From Treponema sp. (GTDB lineage: Bacteria > Spirochaetota > Spirochaetia > Treponematales > Breznakiellaceae), in assembly GCA_009780545.1 (NCBI GenBank), contig WQZW01000069.1, forward strand, positions 1 to 7,196: DNA of 7,196 bases, read 5' to 3'. Of this stretch, positions 5,525 through 7,196 are shown in pieces (within the stretch, counting starts at the first letter, position 1; the number at the start of each line of letters is the position of its first letter). A program made the translations under genes and the position numbers. The notes beneath the pieces are model-generated. The model searched no databases and had not been told where the DNA came from. It was given only the letters and a program-made list of their open reading frames with translations.

Positions 5525-6593
5525 GATAGAACCACTCCTCGCCCGAGGCATCCTTGAGGACGTACTCCCTGCCCTTTTCCGTATTTCGTTCTCCGGTTAT
5601 CACTTGGGGGTGCAGCTTGATTTTGCCTCCTCCCTCCGGAAGGTCCAGGGCGTAGGTCGGCAGTTCGGCCCCGTCCAGCAGGTTTTCGAGTTTGGCGTAT
5701 ATCGCAAGCCCCTCCTTCAGCGGAACCCTGAAATGGGCGGTTCCGGGGGCAAGGTCGAGCTGGAACAGGTAGTAGGGATCAAGCCCTATCTTCACGCATT
5801 CCCGGAAGAAGGAGGCGAGCAGCTCGGCATCGTCGTTGATCCCCTTCATGAGGACGGTCTGCACCTTGATCGGAATCTTCCACCTGAGGCATTGGGCGAA
5901 AACCTCTCGGCTTTCCGGTGAAAGTTCCCTGGGATGATTGATGTGGACCGACAGCTTCAGGGGATGAAAGCCGGAAAGCAGCGCGATCGTTTCGGCGTCC
6001 AGGCGCGTCGGTTCGGTTATGGGCACCCTCGAACAGAGCCGGAGGGAGATTCCCGGCCGGGCATTGCGGAGGTGGTAGAACAGCCCGGTGAGCTTATCGT
6101 TGTCCATCGTGAGCGGATCGCCTCCGGAGACCAAAATCTCGTGGACCTCGGTGTGGCCGGCCAGGTAGGTGAAGGCCGCCTTCCATTCCCGGTATTGGTC
6201 GGTTTGGTCGTCCGAGGAAATCCACACCCGGCGGAAGCAGTGTCGGCAGTAGCCGGAACAGGTTTTTGCCGAAAGCAGCAAGGCGCGGTTCCTGTACTGA
6301 TGGACAAGGCCCGGAGCCGCGCGGTGATACCGTTCGCCCAACGGGTCGTCCGCGGCGAAGGAGTCGGGGATTCCCTCGCGGGGATCGGGAAAGAACTGCC
6401 GTCTGATGGGATCGTCCCTTTCCGGACCGGCAAGCGAGGCAAAGTGCCCGGTAACGGCGAAGGGCAATAGCCCCATCCGCCGTATCTCGGCAACGTAGGC
6501 CCTCTCTTCCTCGCTTACCGAGGCTGCCAGAGCGGGCGGGAGTCCTTCGATCGAACTTATTATTGAACCAGCCATAGTAATTTCTGAATTCAC
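5514..6593 (-). CDS. kamA: KamA-family radical SAM aminomutase (lysine 2,3-aminomutase / EpmB-like)
   Basis: KamA-type enzymes move the alpha-amino group of lysine to the beta carbon using SAM, a [4Fe-4S] cluster and PLP. The EpmB branch makes beta-lysine for attachment to translation elongation factor P. Seen over 359 residues: cluster motif CSGYCRHCF with Cys112, Cys116 and Cys119; VSGGDP at 155-160; the PLP lysine Lys324 in LDLPEGGGK; and Asp280 and Asp317, spaced 44 and 7 residues before that lysine, as are the two substrate-binding Asp residues of clostridial lysine 2,3-aminomutase (293, 330 and 337, from memory). It lacks the C-terminal extension of the ~416-residue clostridial enzyme and is close to EpmB in length (about 340). 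No efp or epmA gene is adjacent, so free beta-lysine production versus EF-P modification is undecided. The start is a GTG at 6591-6593; an ATG at 6573-6575, six codons in, is equally plausible, and neither has a strong Shine-Dalgarno. If the promoter at 6594-6622 is real, the ATG is favoured. Confidence 0.93.
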   Translation of the reverse strand: MNSEITMAGSIISSIEGLPPALAASVSEEERAYVAEIRRMGLLPFAVTGHFASLAGPERDDPIRRQFFPDPREGIPDSFAADDPLGERYHRAAPGLVHQYRNRALLLSAKTCSGYCRHCFRRVWISSDDQTDQYREWKAAFTYLAGHTEVHEILVSGGDPLTMDNDKLTGLFYHLRNARPGISLRLCSRVPITEPTRLDAETIALLSGFHPLKLSVHINHPRELSPESREVFAQCLRWKIPIKVQTVLMKGINDDAELLASFFRECVKIGLDPYYLFQLDLAPGTAHFRVPLKEGLAIYAKLENLLDGAELPTYALDLPEGGGKIKLHPQVITGERNTEKGREYVLKDASGEEWFYPAE

Positions 6594-6622
6594 GGTATAT
6601 CATTTTTTATACGTTTCGGCAA
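6594..6622 (-). promoter_or_regulatory. Candidate sigma-70 promoter of the aminomutase gene
   Basis: On the minus strand TTGCCG (complement of 6617-6622) is followed after 17 bases by TATACC (complement of 6594-6599), each matching consensus at four of six bases. Transcription would begin near 6587, inside the GTG-started frame, which would make the ATG at 6575 the true start. A TATAAA block a few bases upstream is an alternative -10, but it has no good -35 box. Confidence 0.4.
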
Positions 6623-6788
6623 GGGAGTCCCGCCGTTTACCGCCCCGACGGATGGTTTTTTTCGGGAATCGGTTTCCGGGGGATGGAATTCGCCCGTTTG
6701 ATGGCTTATTTTTGGTGTTTGTTACGATAAATTGTAGCATGTTGCCCCAATCCCGGGCAGGCAACCAAATCATCACCAAAGCGGCGAC

Positions 6789-6805
6789 TTGGCACGGTTT
6801 TTGCT
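6789..6805 (+). promoter_or_regulatory. Sigma-54 (RpoN) -24/-12 promoter
   Basis: TTGGCACG (6789-6796), four bases, then TTGCT (6801-6805) matches the sigma-54 consensus TGGCACG-N4-TTGCW at every conserved position, with the GG and GC dinucleotides at the required spacing. Transcription would start about 12 bases past the GC, at about 6816, which coincides with the ATG at 6817. An RpoN-dependent activator would be needed; none is in the window. Confidence 0.6.
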
Positions 6806-6816
6806 GTACGATAGGT

Positions 6817-7196
6817 ATGGAACGAGTATCGCACAGGAAAGACGTCTTCCCCGCTACGGTTGCCTACCTCGGGACTTCCGGATTCCGGCCCGTCGACGTA
6901 AGGGCCGAGCTTACAAGGAAGTCCCTGCACCTGCTGATCGCGTTCACCCCGGCAATCGCCCTTGTCGGCCTTTCCCTTGCGGTTTTCTCCCTTGCCGCCG
7001 GCATCCTCGCCTATACTTTTATGGAACGGCTCAGGCTTTCAGGCGTGCGGGTTCCGGTGATTTCCGCCCTTACCAGCCTGAGCTGCCGGGAGCGGGACGT
7101 CGGCCGTTTCGTGCTGGGGCCGGTTACCCTGGGCTGCGGTGCCCTGCTTGCCCTGCTGCTGTTCCCCCTCCAGGCCGCAAGCGTCGGCATCTTCGC
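6817..7196 (+). CDS. SEC59/DGK1-like membrane lipid-alcohol kinase (dolichol/phytol kinase family), 3' partial
   Basis: The frame is open from the ATG at 6817 to the window end (126 residues visible). After a ~28-residue cytoplasmic N-terminus comes VRAELTRKSLHLLIAFTP; the E-x2-R-K-x2-H pattern (Glu31, Arg34, Lys35, His38) is the signature start of the SEC59/DGK1/phytol kinase family. A first hydrophobic segment (about 37-66) ends at YTFMERLRLSG, and VPVISALTSLSCRERD followed by FVLGPVTLGCGALLALLL (about 95-116) begins the next membrane helix. Family members phosphorylate dolichol, phytol or diacylglycerol using CTP or a similar donor in the membrane; the bacterial substrate is usually unknown. 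Database labels such as 'phosphatidate cytidylyltransferase' come from distant similarity. A perfect sigma-54 box lies directly upstream. The same frame is open back to an ATG at 6739, but the added residues look non-coding. Confidence 0.75.
   Translation, partial: MERVSHRKDVFPATVAYLGTSGFRPVDVRAELTRKSLHLLIAFTPAIALVGLSLAVFSLAAGILAYTFMERLRLSGVRVPVISALTSLSCRERDVGRFVLGPVTLGCGALLALLLFPLQAASVGIF

Noticed and set aside
5508..6470. Two long plus-strand frames opposite the aminomutase gene
   Set aside because: They are antisense shadows of a clearly conserved protein and share no feature with known families.
1..7196. CRISPR array, rRNA gene, complete insertion sequence or toxin-antitoxin pair
   Set aside because: I saw no regularly spaced repeats, no rRNA motifs, no transposase gene and no plausible toxin-antitoxin gene pair on either strand.

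Overview
This window looks like chromosomal DNA from a fairly GC-rich spirochaete, most plausibly a Treponema-type gut species. The assignment is inference from three things: the gene mix (an outer-membrane barrel protein, a short KamA-family aminomutase, a SEC59/DGK1-like lipid kinase), a sharply defined sigma-54-type promoter, and a general resemblance of the proteins. No 16S or other decisive marker is present.

Layout, left to right. (1) 2-1239, plus strand: the 3' end of an acidic linker protein with a C-terminal helix-turn-helix, then an RluA-family pseudouridine synthase closed by an intrinsic terminator whose hairpin contains the stop codon. (2) 1240-2872: a decayed, partly AT-richer stretch without an intact gene. 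It holds the wreck of a radical SAM peptide maturase (RiPP type) with one frameshift, two apparent internal deletions and a lost C-terminus. Two tandem AT-rich palindromes follow it directly. (3) 2873-4048, minus strand: a complete TrmA/RlmD-type RNA uracil-C5 methyltransferase with every catalytic and Fe-S residue in place. (4) 4147-4500, plus strand: tRNA-Phe(GAA) with its own promoter, followed by a highly structured non-coding segment that I read as a HEARO/omega-RNA, the guide-RNA scaffold class associated with IscB, here without any nuclease gene. (5) 4546-5255, minus strand: a secreted outer-membrane beta-barrel protein with a clear sigma-70 promoter and Shine-Dalgarno sequence. (6) 5391-6622, minus strand: a KamA-family radical SAM aminomutase whose 3' end lies in one copy of a 17-bp direct repeat bracketing palindromic DNA. 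(7) 6789-7196, plus strand: a near-perfect -24/-12 promoter immediately before the start of a dolichol/phytol-kinase-like membrane protein that runs off the window.

The functional theme is mostly RNA and translation housekeeping: rRNA/tRNA pseudouridylation and methylation, a tRNA, and a possible elongation factor P modification enzyme. Accessory remnants lie between these genes. The most unusual items are the stand-alone HEARO-like RNA beside tRNA-Phe, the dismantled RiPP maturase with palindromes at its break point, and the -24/-12 promoter whose predicted start site coincides with a start codon.
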